A stretch of DNA of 33,057 nucleotides from Polaromonas sp. (lineage in GTDB: Bacteria; Pseudomonadota; Gammaproteobacteria; Burkholderiales; Burkholderiaceae_C): positions 1 through 33,057 of the forward strand of contig JAQGLT010000154.1 of the NCBI GenBank assembly GCA_028292745.1. The letters are read 5' to 3'. Positions 18,250 to 25,104 of the stretch are shown piece after piece. The notes below the pieces were generated by a model. That model did not search any database. It saw only the letters and a list, made by a program, of their open reading frames with translations, and was not told the DNA's origin. Position numbers and translations under genes: made by a program. Within the stretch, counting starts at the first letter, position 1; the number at the start of each line of letters is the position of its first letter.

Positions 18250-19125
18250 TCAGCCCACCAGTCCCAGGGGTGGCGGTGGCGGTGGCGGCACATTGGGCAC
18301 TACATTGGCAACCTGCTCCAGACGCCAGCCTTGCTGGGAACGAAGCTCTTTCAGCGCCCGATAAATCTGCCCCTCAAGCAAGGTGTGGTATCGGTGCGAA
18401 CGATCAAGGTTCCACGCCAATGTCATTTTTTCGGCACGTATTGCCGCACGGGCCTGGTAAATGCCGTCACGTTTTTTGATCAACAAAATGGTTGCCCAGC
18501 TATGGCGACGCAGTGACACCACTTCGTCGGCAATGATTCGCATGACTTCTGGGTTGGGTTCGTCGCTATTTAAGCCAAGCGATGCGATTTGGCTAGGATC
18601 TTTACGCCATTCCTCAGGGATCGCCCTGCGCCATAGCAGGGGGAAAAGCGTGGGCCCAGTCAGGGGATCCATGAAGGCCTTTAACGATTGCTTGAATTCA
18701 TGACATTCGCTCAGAAGCGCTTCGGCCTCTCCCAGATCTTCTTCAGTGAATTTATCCAGCAACTCAAATAACGTGTGAACGGAATCCGATGGCGGCTCAA
18801 GGTTCATTTTTTTGAAAATTTCTTCAACTTTCACTGCTGATATGGCCGCTTGCGACATCTGCTGATGCTCGTAGCCCTCGAGCCGTCGCTGCTTCCAGAT
18901 CAGGTGGGCGATGCGGTGAACGATATGGGTCTCGATGGTGCCATTCGGCCTGAAGTCGGCGACAAGGGCTTGAAACAGGGCGTCGAACTCGGCCGGGTCT
19001 TCCGTAGGCAGCGTCACCAGTCGGGAATTGATGCCATGGCTGAGGGCATTGCTCGCCACAATGGCCTTGCCGGCTGCCGTTTTCGGCCCGCCCGAGCGTT
19101 TGCGCGCGAAGGGTTTGTCAACCAT
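18250..19125 (-). CDS. Unrecognised protein with N-terminal GGPKTAAGK...NALSHG motif
   Basis: About 291 residues from the ATG at 19125; ATG 19161 and TTG 19164 upstream are alternatives, and none has a good ribosome-binding site. I chose 19125 because the recognisable motif then lies near the N-terminus: basic KRSGGPKTAAGKAIVASNAL followed by SHG. I recall this Lys/Gly-rich motif from many uncharacterised bacterial proteins that are often multicopy. The middle is charged and helical (for example HRIAHLIWKQRRLEGYEHQQ), and the C-terminus ends in a run of seven prolines (VPPPPPPPLGLVG) encoded by a GGTGGC-type microsatellite at about 18269-18288. There is no membrane segment. A nucleic-acid role is possible from the basic N-terminus but is not shown. 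The neighbour upstream is another unknown gene on the same strand. Confidence 0.6.
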   Translation of the reverse strand: MVDKPFARKRSGGPKTAAGKAIVASNALSHGINSRLVTLPTEDPAEFDALFQALVADFRPNGTIETHIVHRIAHLIWKQRRLEGYEHQQMSQAAISAVKVEEIFKKMNLEPPSDSVHTLFELLDKFTEEDLGEAEALLSECHEFKQSLKAFMDPLTGPTLFPLLWRRAIPEEWRKDPSQIASLGLNSDEPNPEVMRIIADEVVSLRRHSWATILLIKKRDGIYQARAAIRAEKMTLAWNLDRSHRYHTLLEGQIYRALKELRSQQGWRLEQVANVVPNVPPPPPPPLGLVG

Positions 19126-19247
19126 GAGACAGAACACTTGAATCAGGGCGGGAACACGCATCAACGCTAAAAATCATTTGTTTTCTTTCGCGGTAAGAAC
19201 AGCCATGAAATACCTTGACGACCAATCCATCAAAATGGTGCCTGCAG

Positions 19248-19457
19248 TCAGCCGCCGTTATTGAAGTACGGCCAATTCAGCCCTGCACTGCGATCCATTC
19301 CACAAATCCTTGCCAATTGCTTATGTGCCCGCAGTCGCATTGCGTCCAGCTCAGTATCTGACCAGCCCCCAACAGCACCCCGATCATGGACCGGGTCCCT
19401 CAGGATGCGAGGCGCCAGCAACCCATCACCCGACGCTTGCCTGCCCACGGCTTTCAA
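19248..19457 (-). CDS. Doubtful small ORF (69 codons)
   Basis: A 69-codon frame with a TTG start (19455-19457) overlapping the end of the next gene upstream by 32 bases. The C-terminal half (WSDTELDAMRLRAHKQLARI) looks protein-like and helical, while the N-terminal half has no clear character. There is no good ribosome-binding site. It could be the tail of a decayed gene or chance. It lies between two unknown genes on the same strand. Confidence 0.25.
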   Translation of the reverse strand: MKAVGRQASGDGLLAPRILRDPVHDRGAVGGWSDTELDAMRLRAHKQLARICGMDRSAGLNWPYFNNGG

Positions 19458-19881
19458 TGGAATCGAGGTTCTTGCGCACGTTTTTCCTTATCTTAGCTAG
19501 AGCCTCATTGATTCGGTCGAAGGCAGCGTTGGACTTGCTGGTAGGCAATGATTGCGACTCCATACGGTTCAGCATGACCAGCATATCGCACAGATTTTTA
19601 GCCGCATCAATCCGGGCCGGTAGAGAAATCACCTTGTGGTAAATCGCCTTCAGTTTGTCCATGCGAATTTTGCTTTCCATCTCAAAGTTGGACTGATCCA
19701 GCAATGTTTCCAATTCGCCTGACGTCACAGGGTCACCACTTGCCAGCGTCAACTCGTTCAAGAGACTGGAATACAGCTTATAACCACGCTCGATGGCTTG
19801 CGTGTGACTCTTTCGGAGTTCAAGCAATGCATCGGCATCGGCCGCTTCGCGGTGTAAAGCCATTTTATTCATGTCGTCCAT
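19426..19881 (-). CDS. Unrecognised helical protein, 151 residues
   Basis: A soluble, charged, probably all-helical protein. The ATG at 19881 is well supported by GAGGAG 7 bases upstream. Readable segments include LLELRKSHTQAIERGYKLYS, LLDQSNFEMESKIRMDKLKA and VISLPARIDAAKNLCDMLVM, followed by a Ser/Lys-rich tail ending SIESRGQASVG. There are no transmembrane helices, cysteine clusters or nucleotide motifs. Same strand as the GGPKTAAGK-motif protein downstream, so a common transcript is possible although 300 bp separate them. I do not recognise the family. Confidence 0.6.
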   Translation of the reverse strand: MDDMNKMALHREAADADALLELRKSHTQAIERGYKLYSSLLNELTLASGDPVTSGELETLLDQSNFEMESKIRMDKLKAIYHKVISLPARIDAAKNLCDMLVMLNRMESQSLPTSKSNAAFDRINEALAKIRKNVRKNLDSIESRGQASVG

Positions 19882-20238
19882 CCTTGAGCTCCTCGCTAGC
19901 GCCCTGCGTTTGCATCATTGTCTCAGGTTCACTGGTGGCTGACCGGAAGCCAGTTGTGTCTAAATCAGGACACCCATTGGATAGTTAACAGTTCTACCGA
20001 TTCCTTAGTCTTCAACGGTGCCCAACAGTGGATCAACTCACTCTTGGACAGCCCACTGCTGATGTTTTCCCTGCTATGGTCTTCCGATGCGATCAACTCA
20101 AGGAGTTATCACACGAACTGATAAAGTGATCAGGGAAGGCATCCCAAGATTGACATAATTTTTGCCTTGAGTATTGACCAGCCATACACACCCAGTCATT
20201 TGTTTTGTCCGAGAAATCGCGAAGTCAATGGTTAACTT
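19882..20238. other. Intergenic region before the disrupted ydcF-like gene
   Basis: 357 bp, moderately AT-rich, without a gene that I can support. It contains an exact 10-bp direct repeat GATCAACTCA at 20031-20040 and 20091-20100 (60-bp period) and a TTGACA hexamer at 20150-20155 (plus strand) without a matching -10. No terminator with a T-run is visible for the ydcF-like gene that ends at 20239. Confidence 0.4.
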
Positions 20239-20511
20239 CTAAAAACTAGCCAAACCGAAAGCGGTAAACACCAGCAGCCCTATCATTTCATGCAAAAAAA
20301 GCTGCCAGCGCGATATACCACGCCTTAGTGAATAGTCAGTCCATGGTGTGTGACAGCTTGAACGGAAATCTACTGGATATGGCGTGATGTTCCATCCTGC
20401 TGCGCGGAAGAGGGCCATAGAGCGCGGCGTGTGCCAAGCAGAGGTAACCAACAGCCAAGGCTTTGTCTTGTCCACGCCAGGCACTGAGGCGCTGAAGATG
20501 GCGTTTTCATA
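20239..20511 (-). pseudogene. YdcF/ElyC-like DUF218 protein, C-terminal fragment
   Basis: The 3' part of a DUF218 gene cut by the insertion element. From Tyr (codon at 20509-20511) it reads YENAIFSASVPG, then PWLLVTSAWHTPRSMALFRA and AAGWNITPYPVDF, which are the conserved C-terminal DUF218 motifs (ERSxxTYENA, LLVTSAxHxPRAxxxF). It ends with a hydrophobic segment LLVFTAFGLASF, 90 residues in all. Joined to the fragment at 21952-22460 after removing the element and one target copy, the frame is restored across RAARTTYENA. DUF218/ElyC proteins act at the envelope and are linked to lipid-carrier and polysaccharide metabolism. Without its 5' half this fragment is very unlikely to function. Confidence 0.85.
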
Positions 20512-20515
20512 AGTA
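20510..20515. repeat. Left target-site duplication of the insertion element
   Basis: TAAGTA at 20510-20515, repeated exactly at 21952-21957 on the other side of the element. Because both element ends begin with GT in the right orientation, the duplication could be read as up to 8 bp (TAAGTAGT). Confidence 0.7.
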
Positions 20516-21951
20516 GTCGCCGCTGAATAATTCAGACTGTTAATAAGAAGGTGCCGCAGCACAGGGGATTTTCAATTTGTTGATGAGCAGGCGAAGGTTA
20601 TGCCCTGCTCCGCACAGCACGGCATGCAAGGCGTCACCGAGCGAGCCCTTGAGCGGGCATCTAGCCAGCCGGCCTTCCATTTTCATATGCCCAATGGTCG
20701 GCTCGATGGCGCTTCGCCGCTTGATCATTGCCTTTAGGGTTCGGAATGCCCCGGCGCTGGCCTGAGCGCAGAATCTGCACTCCCTGGACCTGCGCCCCCC
20801 GGTAGCCCTTGTCCACGACGGCCATGCCGGGCCTGTTGTCGGCCAGGATTTCGACCTGCTCAATCGTCTCGTGCAGCGTGTGACCGTCATACGGGTTGCC
20901 TGGCATGCCCCTAGCAGCCCACCACCAGGCCTTCTTTCAAGGTGGTGGCAATGCTGACCTTCACGCCAAACTCGTAGGGCGTTCTGGCTTTTCCCTTGGC
21001 AATGCATTCGACCTCAGGGGCATGCAGCGCATACAGCTTGCACTTGTCCCTGGATTGCTGCGTCAGGATGCGGCCCACGCGGTGCAGCAGGTTCTTCGCT
21101 TTGGTCTGTGCTTGCTCTGGCAACTGTGCGAGCTTGCGCGTGACTTCGCGGTACACACGGGCTACTCGGATTCTGAGCGCCTTGAGGGTTTTGCGCATGC
21201 GCTTGAACTGTCTGGCATGGGCATAGCGGCCAATCTGTGCGGCCATGCGGGGCGCCTGTCGGTTGTAGTTCTGGCGCAATTGCAGCTGATATTCATCAGC
21301 GAGCTTGACCAGATGCTGGCGACTTTTCTCCAGCAGCCGGCTGTCGGTGGGATGCGCTATCGCTTTGGGCATCACGGTGGTATCGACGATGATTTTGTCT
21401 AGGCTGCTTTTCTTGATCAGGCCGGCCGCACGGGCCGCTTCGATGGTGACGGCCAGCAAGACCTCGACACCTTCTTCGCCAATGCGTTTCCTCCAGCGCG
21501 TCAGGCTGGAGGGGTCAATGGGCAACTCGGTCTGCAGGTAGGTTTCGCCGCAAAAGTATTGCCAGTAGGGATTCTCCAGCCAGGTCGCCACCGCCGCTTC
21601 GTCCGAAGCGTCATTGGCGTGCTGCAGATACAGCAAACCGGCGACTAGGCGAGGACTCAATGCAGGGCGTCCCCGGCTTGAGGCGAAGTGAGCGCCAAAA
21701 CTGCGTTCGATTTCATCCCAGTTCATCAAGTTGGCCAGCCGAACCAGTGGGTGGCTCATCTTGAGCTGCTCGTCCAGGCGGGGGCGATGCAACTCATCCG
21801 TCTGTGGTGCGTGCGGTCGGGGTCCCATGAAAACCTCGTCGAAATTTGCAGGAAATCAAATGGATGGCATTAATTTTCCTGCAAATCCAGCCCTCATCAA
21901 TCCGTAGATTTCCCAGACAGATCAAAAGCTTGCGTGTTTTTCAGCGCGGAC
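20516..21951 (-). mobile_element. IS5-family-like insertion sequence, 1436 bp, inserted in a ydcF-like gene
   Basis: The boundaries are set by the interrupted gene, the flanking TAAGTA duplication and imperfect terminal inverted repeats: GTCGCCGCTGAATAA at the left end (20516-20530) and GTCCGCGCTGAAAAA at the right end read inward (21951-21937), 12 of 15 matching. It carries one DDE transposase gene on the minus strand, broken by two frameshifts. A 13-bp palindrome CTGAATAATTCAG lies inside the left end. Family placement rests on the transposase; the subgroup is not determined. Confidence 0.85.
20540..21828 (-). pseudogene. IS5-family-like DDE transposase, broken by two frameshifts
   Basis: Three consecutive frames together give a complete transposase. 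Segment 1 (21828 to 20911) has an N-terminal DUF772-like domain (RPRLDEQLKMSHPLVRLANL; NPYWQYFCGE; SSLTRWRKRIGEEG) and the first catalytic Asp (Asp149 in IIVDTTVMPKA); it stops at VVGC-TAG. Segment 2 (about 20906 to 20730) reads MPGNPYDGHTLHETIEQVEI and carries the second Asp in VVDKGYRGA. Segment 3 (about 20732 to 20540) reads RTLKAMIKRRSAIEPTIGHM with the catalytic Glu. The first shift fits an extra base near 20897-20906, the second a 2-base loss near 20732. The DDE triad is therefore split over three frames and the element should be immobile by its own enzyme unless programmed frameshifting operates twice, which is unlikely. Confidence 0.85.
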
Positions 21952-22460
21952 TAAGTAGTACGAGCCGCACGCTCATAAAGCATGCGCTTAGACGGAACGC
22001 CCATGTTTTCAAAAAACTGCTGAGCAGGATTTGCGGGTGTATTCCATACGGATGAAGGCTCGATCTCGCCGGCTGTAAACAAGATCAAAAGGTGCTGATA
22101 CCGGCGCGACAAGGCAACAGATGTCGTCACGCGTGGCCCTCTACTGCTCAGAACAAAACCTTTGCTGGCCCCCGCCCCACGAGGCACATCAATGTCACCT
22201 CCAAGTACCACAAGTCCCACAAAAGGACTCAGGCTTCTGGGCGGAATGGGATACTGGTTTTCGAGCAATCGCAGCGCGGCATTGGATAGCGGCATCCAAC
22301 CCATCAAAGTAGCCAGTCCTACCGCGACCACGAAAGTCCAGAGGGCAGTCACTGGACGACGTGGCAAAAAACATAATGCAAGCACAAACAACATAGCCAT
22401 CCAAACGAGCGGCTGTGTGAGAGCGGAAAAATCCTTAGTGTTGTGCAACAAGCCGTTCAA
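21952..22460 (-). pseudogene. YdcF/ElyC-like DUF218 protein, N-terminal fragment
   Basis: The 5' part of the gene whose 3' part is at 20239-20511. Two hydrophobic segments (LVWMAMLFVLALCFLP and VTALWTFVVAVGLATLMGWM) precede the DUF218 fold, which begins PFVGLVVLGGDIDVPRGAG and continues to MLYERAARTT, where the insertion adds a TAG. The start is uncertain: the frame is open to 22529, inside the acyltransferase gene, and I favour the TTG at 22458-22460, which overlaps that gene's TGA, as translational coupling is the rule in this cluster; ATG 22398-22400 is an alternative. It is the last gene of the polysaccharide cluster. The truncated product keeps the membrane anchors but lacks the conserved C-terminal half. 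Confidence 0.8.
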
Positions 22461-23233
22461 TTGTCTGGCCAACGCACCGGCTCGCGTTTTGCGAGATTCT
22501 GCGTCTTTGCTCCTAAATAAATGCCCCACGGCTCCGTGGATTTGGACAGAGTAACGCCTGCTGCTGCAACGGACCCTTGGCCAACGGTGACATCTGGCAG
22601 GATCGTGACATTTGCTCCAATAAACGCATCTTTTTTAATCAATACTTTTCCACGTAATACCTTCCGCTGATCTGGACTGACCATAGGACCGGAGCAGCGG
22701 GCACCTTCTTTCAACACTTCAGTTGAGGTGATGATGTTCGAACTAGTTGCAATGCACGCATAGTCTTCAATTTCAAAGTCCCCTCCGCCACTAACAAAAA
22801 CCCGTGGCGCAATGTGAACACGTCGCCCCACCTTGGCCGTGCGGCTCATGATCATGACACCTTTGTCGATGTAACTGAACTCCCTGAGCTCGACCGACTT
22901 GGGATAAGCAAAAAAAACGTTTTGATCAATAAAAACATTGGGTTCCATCAGCCCAAGCTTGCGCCGGTAATACAGGCCTCGCAAATACATGCCAGAGTAG
23001 TGCGGTAACCCTCGCGCTTGCGTGACCCACGCATAGATAAGTGAGCTGTAGATGGGAATCGGCAACGTCAATATGAAGCTAATAAGGTGTTCAACCGCAG
23101 ACAAGGGCAACGCCACCAGTTTTCGAGCCAAAAACGACTCTGCCAGTAACATGACCTTGGACGACCGGCCACGTTCCTTGGCGGAAGATTCATTGATGTG
23201 CTGTAGAAGACGATGATCAAAAATAAGTTTCAC
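22457..23233 (-). CDS. Left-handed beta-helix (hexapeptide) acyltransferase
   Basis: A 258-residue putative O- or N-acyltransferase of the trimeric hexapeptide-repeat class, probably decorating a sugar of the surface glycan. The start is taken as GTG 23231-23233, with GAAGG 8 bases upstream; this removes an N-terminal stretch that only overlaps the previous gene. A hydrophobic helical region (residues about 45-70, ISFILTLPIPIYSSLIYAWV) could lie on the membrane. From about residue 100 the hexapeptide pattern runs VFIDQNVFFAYPKSVELREF to VLIKKDAFIGANVTILPDVT and VGQGSVAAAGV, with a loop GARCSGPMVSPDQRKV. In position it matches the acetyltransferase step after an aminotransferase, but it lacks a PglD-type N-terminal domain, so its acceptor is open. 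Confidence 0.82.
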   Translation of the reverse strand: MKLIFDHRLLQHINESSAKERGRSSKVMLLAESFLARKLVALPLSAVEHLISFILTLPIPIYSSLIYAWVTQARGLPHYSGMYLRGLYYRRKLGLMEPNVFIDQNVFFAYPKSVELREFSYIDKGVMIMSRTAKVGRRVHIAPRVFVSGGGDFEIEDYACIATSSNIITSTEVLKEGARCSGPMVSPDQRKVLRGKVLIKKDAFIGANVTILPDVTVGQGSVAAAGVTLSKSTEPWGIYLGAKTQNLAKREPVRWPDN

Positions 23234-23246
23234 TGCGTGCCTTCGT

Positions 23247-23915
23247 TCAACCCAGCGCCCGAGCCAACTCAGGCCCAGGCTTTGGCAAGGTACCCAGCAC
23301 ACGCCCGACGGCCTTAGACTGTGGCATCAGCACCACCCAGATAGTCAGACCAATCAGCATGAAGTAAGTTCGTAGTCCCTGATTTGCCACATACCACTCT
23401 TCCAGCGCACCCTTGTAAGGCGAAATGACATGGTCATAAAACTGCCCAGGGTCTTGGTGACCATGCATCATGTTTTCCTCATCGCGAAAGATGATGGAGC
23501 CAATGCCCGATAGTCCCGGTCGTACCTGGATGACTGCATGTTGTGCTGCCGGGGTAAATGCATTAAAACTGCGTTTCGTTTGCGGACGTGGCCCGATGAT
23601 GCTCATGTCGCCATTCAAAATATTGAGCAACTGTGGCAACTCATTGATCTTGGACTTGCGCAGAAAGCTGCCCATGGGCAGGATGCGAGGGTCGTTTCTA
23701 AGCGTCACCGTCCCTGTACCCACATTAGGGCTGTTCTTGAGCATGGTAGCGAATTTATAGATCTTGAAGGACTTGCCGCCCTTGCCCACACGGTCCTGCA
23801 GAAAAAAAACTTCACCTTCGCCCGTCAGCCGCAGTAAGATGGCGATAGGTACCAGCAGCGGTGACAAAACCAGCAACGCCAATCCAGAAAAAATAATGTC
23901 AAAAAATCGCTGCAT
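23247..23915 (-). CDS. Small monotopic phosphoglycosyl transferase (sugar transferase, Bac_transf)
   Basis: Predicted to transfer a sugar-1-phosphate from a UDP-sugar to undecaprenyl phosphate, starting glycan assembly at the inner membrane. It has 222 residues from ATG 23915 (AAGGA 7 bases upstream, 1 bp after the previous stop). An N-terminal re-entrant helix (MQRFFDIIFSGLALLVLSPL) is followed by DRVGKGGKSFKIYKFATM (41-58), GTGTVTLRNDPRILP, and SKINELPQLLNILNGDMSII with GPRPQ (88-112). A C-terminal hydrophobic helix (FMLIGLTIWVVL) adds to the PglC-size core. Odd: the catalytic Asp-Glu dyad of the family is Asn91-Glu92 here, and KFRTM is KFATM. I believe a related subfamily shares both changes. 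The preferred substrate may be the 4-amino-sugar made by the two genes upstream. Confidence 0.88.
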   Translation of the reverse strand: MQRFFDIIFSGLALLVLSPLLVPIAILLRLTGEGEVFFLQDRVGKGGKSFKIYKFATMLKNSPNVGTGTVTLRNDPRILPMGSFLRKSKINELPQLLNILNGDMSIIGPRPQTKRSFNAFTPAAQHAVIQVRPGLSGIGSIIFRDEENMMHGHQDPGQFYDHVISPYKGALEEWYVANQGLRTYFMLIGLTIWVVLMPQSKAVGRVLGTLPKPGPELARALG

Positions 23916-23916
23916 G

Positions 23917-25104
23917 CTACATCCTTGCGTCGAGGTATTTTCCGGTTTCTTTGTGTGCAAAGTCCGGAATCATGTGGTTAAAAAGGTCAACAATTTCAGC
24001 CTTTTCCCAGGTCGGCTGTGCCTTAACGGCAGCCAAGGTGGACTCGAAGTGCTGCAGACGCGCTAAGTCAAAACCGGGTTGGTTCTGAATCACGCCAATG
24101 CTGTCAAAGCGGTCCATGTCCAACGTTTCGCGGTCGGTAAAGAATTCTTCAAAATCTTTTTCACCTGTGGTGTCGCTGCTGAAAAAGTAACAAGGCCATT
24201 TTTTTTGTGCAATCAGCTCATCGGCGCGGTCACGCGCTTCGTCTTCGCTGGCGCACTCGTGCGGCTCATACCCTAGTTCGTTGAGGTAGCGCACGGCAAT
24301 ATCCGAGAACGTGGTCAGGTGCAGATGCTCGCTGAGCTTGGGAAAGAAAATGTCTCGGTTTTCGCCCAGCAAACACGACATCAGGCACAACTCGCCTGAC
24401 TCCTGCGGCGTGACAAAGTAGCGCCGCACGTCGTTGGGCGCTGAAATCGGCTGGCGCTTGGTAAAGCGCTGGTTAAAGCCGTGCAGCAGCGAGCCATCAG
24501 AAAACGCCACATTGGCAAAGCGCGCGGTAGACAGCGGCAGGCTTTCGCTGGCGCGCATCAGGAACATCTCCATGATGCGTTTGCTGGCCCCCATCATGTT
24601 GACCGGGTTGGCCGCCTTGTCGGTCGAGACGCAAAAGTACTTTCGCGCGCCATGGGAACGGGCCAGCTCCATGGTCTTGACGGTGTTGAGCACATTGACT
24701 TCAATCAGGCGCATTAACGTAAACGGGTCTTTTTCACTGCGCACATGCTTGAGTGCTGACAAGTTCAGCACATAGTCGTAACCGCCGCTGGCGTTCATCA
24801 GCGCCTCAAACTCGCGGCCGCCGCAGTCAATCGCAAAGGTCCGGAAATCGCCGTCGATGTAGCCAAGCGTGCTACGAATGTCGCGCACCAGTTCGACCAT
24901 ATTGTTCTCACTGATGTCCACCACATGCAGCACCTGTGGACAACGCTTGAAAATCTCGCGCGTGACGGCCTGGCCAATGGAGCCAGCGCCGCCAATAACT
25001 AAAAAACGGCCGCCAGCGACGAGCGAAGAAAGTTTTCTCTCGTGGCGCGACACGTCGGCATCAAACAGCGGCCGGTCGCGGCCAATCAATTCAAGGGTGT
25101 TCAT
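23917..25104 (-). CDS. UDP-N-acetylhexosamine 4,6-dehydratase, LegB/CapD-type
   Basis: Soluble extended SDR enzyme that should convert UDP-GlcNAc (or a related nucleotide sugar) to the 4-keto-6-deoxy form. It has 395 residues and no membrane domain, unlike WbpM or PglF. The Rossmann motif GGAGSIG is at 38-44; STDKA (160-164) is followed by NPVNMMGASKR with Met171-x3-Lys175, the Met replacing the usual SDR Tyr as in the WbpM/PglF group. Other signatures are SALKHVRSEKDPFTLMR and FANVAFSDGSLLHGFNQRF, which I associate with dehydratases paired with LegC aminotransferases. The start overlaps the aminotransferase stop by 4 bases, tying the two steps together. The nucleotide carrier (UDP or GDP, both known in LegB-type systems) cannot be told from the sequence. 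Confidence 0.88.
   Translation of the reverse strand: MNTLELIGRDRPLFDADVSRHERKLSSLVAGGRFLVIGGAGSIGQAVTREIFKRCPQVLHVVDISENNMVELVRDIRSTLGYIDGDFRTFAIDCGGREFEALMNASGGYDYVLNLSALKHVRSEKDPFTLMRLIEVNVLNTVKTMELARSHGARKYFCVSTDKAANPVNMMGASKRIMEMFLMRASESLPLSTARFANVAFSDGSLLHGFNQRFTKRQPISAPNDVRRYFVTPQESGELCLMSCLLGENRDIFFPKLSEHLHLTTFSDIAVRYLNELGYEPHECASEDEARDRADELIAQKKWPCYFFSSDTTGEKDFEEFFTDRETLDMDRFDSIGVIQNQPGFDLARLQHFESTLAAVKAQPTWEKAEIVDLFNHMIPDFAHKETGKYLDARM

Noticed and set aside
17991..18293. A 100-codon minus-strand frame overlapping the end of the motif-protein gene
   Set aside because: No ribosome-binding site, protein-unlike composition (His/Arg/Trp/Pro-rich), and it reads through the proline microsatellite in another frame.
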